Of a stretch of DNA of 64,000 nt, positions 62,859-64,000 are shown in pieces. A program made the position numbers and the translations under genes. The stretch is from Kangsaoukella pontilimi (GTDB lineage Bacteria > Pseudomonadota > Alphaproteobacteria > Rhodobacterales > Rhodobacteraceae): positions 744,001 to 808,000 of the forward strand of contig NZ_WUPT01000001.1 of the NCBI RefSeq assembly GCF_009830125.1, written 5' to 3'. Position 1 is the stretch's first letter; each line of letters opens with the position of its first letter. The notes under the pieces were generated by a model that saw only the letters and a list, made by a program, of their open reading frames with translations, was not told the DNA's origin and did not search any database.

Positions 62859-63911
62859 CTATTCGTCCTCCGCCACGAAGAATATCTCGCCCGCGCTTTC
62901 AAGCTGCCGGATGACGGTCACAATACGCATCATCGCGGCCTCGCCATCGGCGCTGGTGACGGTACCTTTTTCCTCGGCCTCGGCGCGGATGCTGTCGGCG
63001 AGGCGCTGCGAGATGTTGTCGAGGAAGAAGGCCACCGATTTCGCGTCTGCATCACTGGCAAAGGCGGTAGCCGTCACCAGGTCGGCCTGATCGATGGCCT
63101 GCTGGATGCGCGGGATGTCACGCGGCGACACCCGTTCGCGGATATTGGCGAAGGTGAAGATGGCTTTGCGCACCTGCTCGGCAAAGCTCGAATCCTCTTC
63201 GTCGAGGCCGGTGAGTACGGTGTCCCGGACCGAGGCAGGGGTCGAGTTCAGGATCGCGCCGACCCGGCTGACCGGACCGTCCGAGAAGGCGCGGGCGGGT
63301 CGCGTGTCCAGTTCTTCGGCGAGGCTGATCCCGATGCGGCGCACCGTCTCGGGCGCGATGCTGCCCGTCAGCGAGATCGCATAGGTGATCCGGCGGGCGA
63401 GATCGCCCTCGATCAGGCCCAGAAGTTCGGCCGCCTTCGAGACCTTGAGCTTGGACAGGATGATCGCCGCCACCTCGATCGCCTCACGCTCCAGGATCGC
63501 GACAAGGCGGGCGTTGTCCACATTGCCGACCTGCTCCCACGGATCGCCCTGAAAATCGCTGGACGTCATCTTGCGTACACGGCTCGATGCGCTGGAGCTG
63601 ATGACGCCGTCCAGAAGGCCAAGCGCGCCTTCCAGACCTTTGGGAAAGGACAGGCCGATCGCCTCGATCTCGTCGGCGAATTCGGCGGCAACCGCGTCAA
63701 CGGTGTTGCGATCGACGGGTGCCATCCGGGCGAGCTGTACGGCCAGTTCGGTCTGCGTGCTTTCGGGGAGGGAGCTGAGAGCCGGCACGGCGCCCTCGGA
63801 CAGCAGAAGGCGCACGACGATGGCCGCCTTCTGACGGCCGCTCAAGTGGGCGGTCGAGGCGGCGGGCATGAGGCCCGGGTCGGCCATGGGCAGGTCCAGG
63901 TCGAGAGACAT
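62859..63911 (-). CDS. fliG: Flagellar motor switch protein FliG
   Basis: The 350-residue protein has the FliG three-part layout: LSGRQKAAIVVRLLLSEGAV at the start, the middle domain, and a C-terminal domain with EEDSSFAEQVRKAIFTFANI and RDIPRIQQAIDQADL, where charged residues meet the stator. FliG sits in the rotor C-ring. GGAGTGAG precedes the ATG. Other flagellar genes presumably lie to the right of the window. It is the only flagellar gene fully visible. Confidence 0.9.
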   Translation of the reverse strand: MSLDLDLPMADPGLMPAASTAHLSGRQKAAIVVRLLLSEGAVPALSSLPESTQTELAVQLARMAPVDRNTVDAVAAEFADEIEAIGLSFPKGLEGALGLLDGVISSSASSRVRKMTSSDFQGDPWEQVGNVDNARLVAILEREAIEVAAIILSKLKVSKAAELLGLIEGDLARRITYAISLTGSIAPETVRRIGISLAEELDTRPARAFSDGPVSRVGAILNSTPASVRDTVLTGLDEEDSSFAEQVRKAIFTFANIRERVSPRDIPRIQQAIDQADLVTATAFASDADAKSVAFFLDNISQRLADSIRAEAEEKGTVTSADGEAAMMRIVTVIRQLESAGEIFFVAEDE

Positions 63912-63950
63912 CCACTCACTCCATTCGGGAAAGGTGTAGCGGGCTGAGCG

Positions 63951-64000
63951 TTAAAATTCGGCTACGCTGACCGAGGTTTTGCGCCCGGGCTGCGCCCGGT
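63951..64000 (-). CDS. Possible 3' end of an upstream gene (partial)
   Basis: On the minus strand a frame open to the window edge ends RAQPGRKTSVSVAEF at a TAA (63953-63951), 39 bp before fliG. A second open frame ends at a TAG at 63962. With so few codons neither can be proved. A flagellar gene such as fliF would be expected here. Confidence 0.25.
   Translation of the reverse strand, partial: RAQPGRKTSVSVAEF

Overview
This is a stretch of ordinary, gene-dense chromosome from a high-GC alphaproteobacterium, most likely Rhodobacterales (Roseobacter group / Rhodobacteraceae). Lineage signs are a DksA with a degenerate zinc finger, the yajC-secD-secF block running into ccmABCDG, small proteins of types common in this group, a TakP-type TRAP transporter with oversized membrane subunits, and heterotetrameric sarcosine oxidase genes. 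I see no tRNA, rRNA, insertion sequence, prophage, CRISPR array or replication origin.

Left part (1-9,300): the start of acetolactate synthase (ilvB) with a complete-looking attenuator (promoter, 15-residue leader peptide rich in Ile/Val/Leu, terminator hairpin); a BrkB/YihY membrane protein; a Cache-domain sensor kinase and LuxR-type response regulator divergent from a three-gene TRAP uptake operon; and the leucyltransferase bpt.

9,300-19,700: an RDD protein, a DUF2852 protein with two near-identical palindromes around its putative promoter, a YbaK editing protein, glnE, the Entner-Doudoroff pair edd-eda with a palindromic operator, an RlmI-like methyltransferase overlapping a PIN-domain gene, an M48 protease and small orphans. 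19,663-26,030: a MoxR ATPase / DUF2927 lipoprotein / 55-residue membrane protein / VWA protein set, dksA, and ccmI-ruvX-DUF1289 as an overlapping operon.

26,237-32,135 holds sarcosine oxidase soxB and soxDAG, split by about 770 bp with three possible small membrane-protein genes. Then follow sodB, a two-gene unit with a host-attachment-family protein, a LOG-family hydrolase, a LysM protein, an ATM1-type ABC exporter, an AT-richer PAP2 phosphatase and an RND efflux pair with its own palindrome. 43,524-64,000 is mostly housekeeping: a TPR membrane protein, BamB-like lipoprotein, der, a TspO-related protein, an EF-hand protein, serS, a glycosyltransferase, yajC-secD-secF, a TauE permease, an Mth938-like protein, ccmABCDG, acnA, a DUF1223 protein, an LpxL-like acyltransferase and fliG.

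The most unusual signals are not whole genes. They are a dispersed repeat found in three intergenic spaces, all between convergent genes (8.3, 24.0 and 58.0 kb); several palindromic operators whose regulators are not in the window; the ilv attenuator; and a set of overlooked small membrane-protein frames. I found no clear candidate for a wholly new multi-gene system. The MoxR/DUF2927/VWA set and the small-protein cluster inside the sarcosine oxidase locus come closest.
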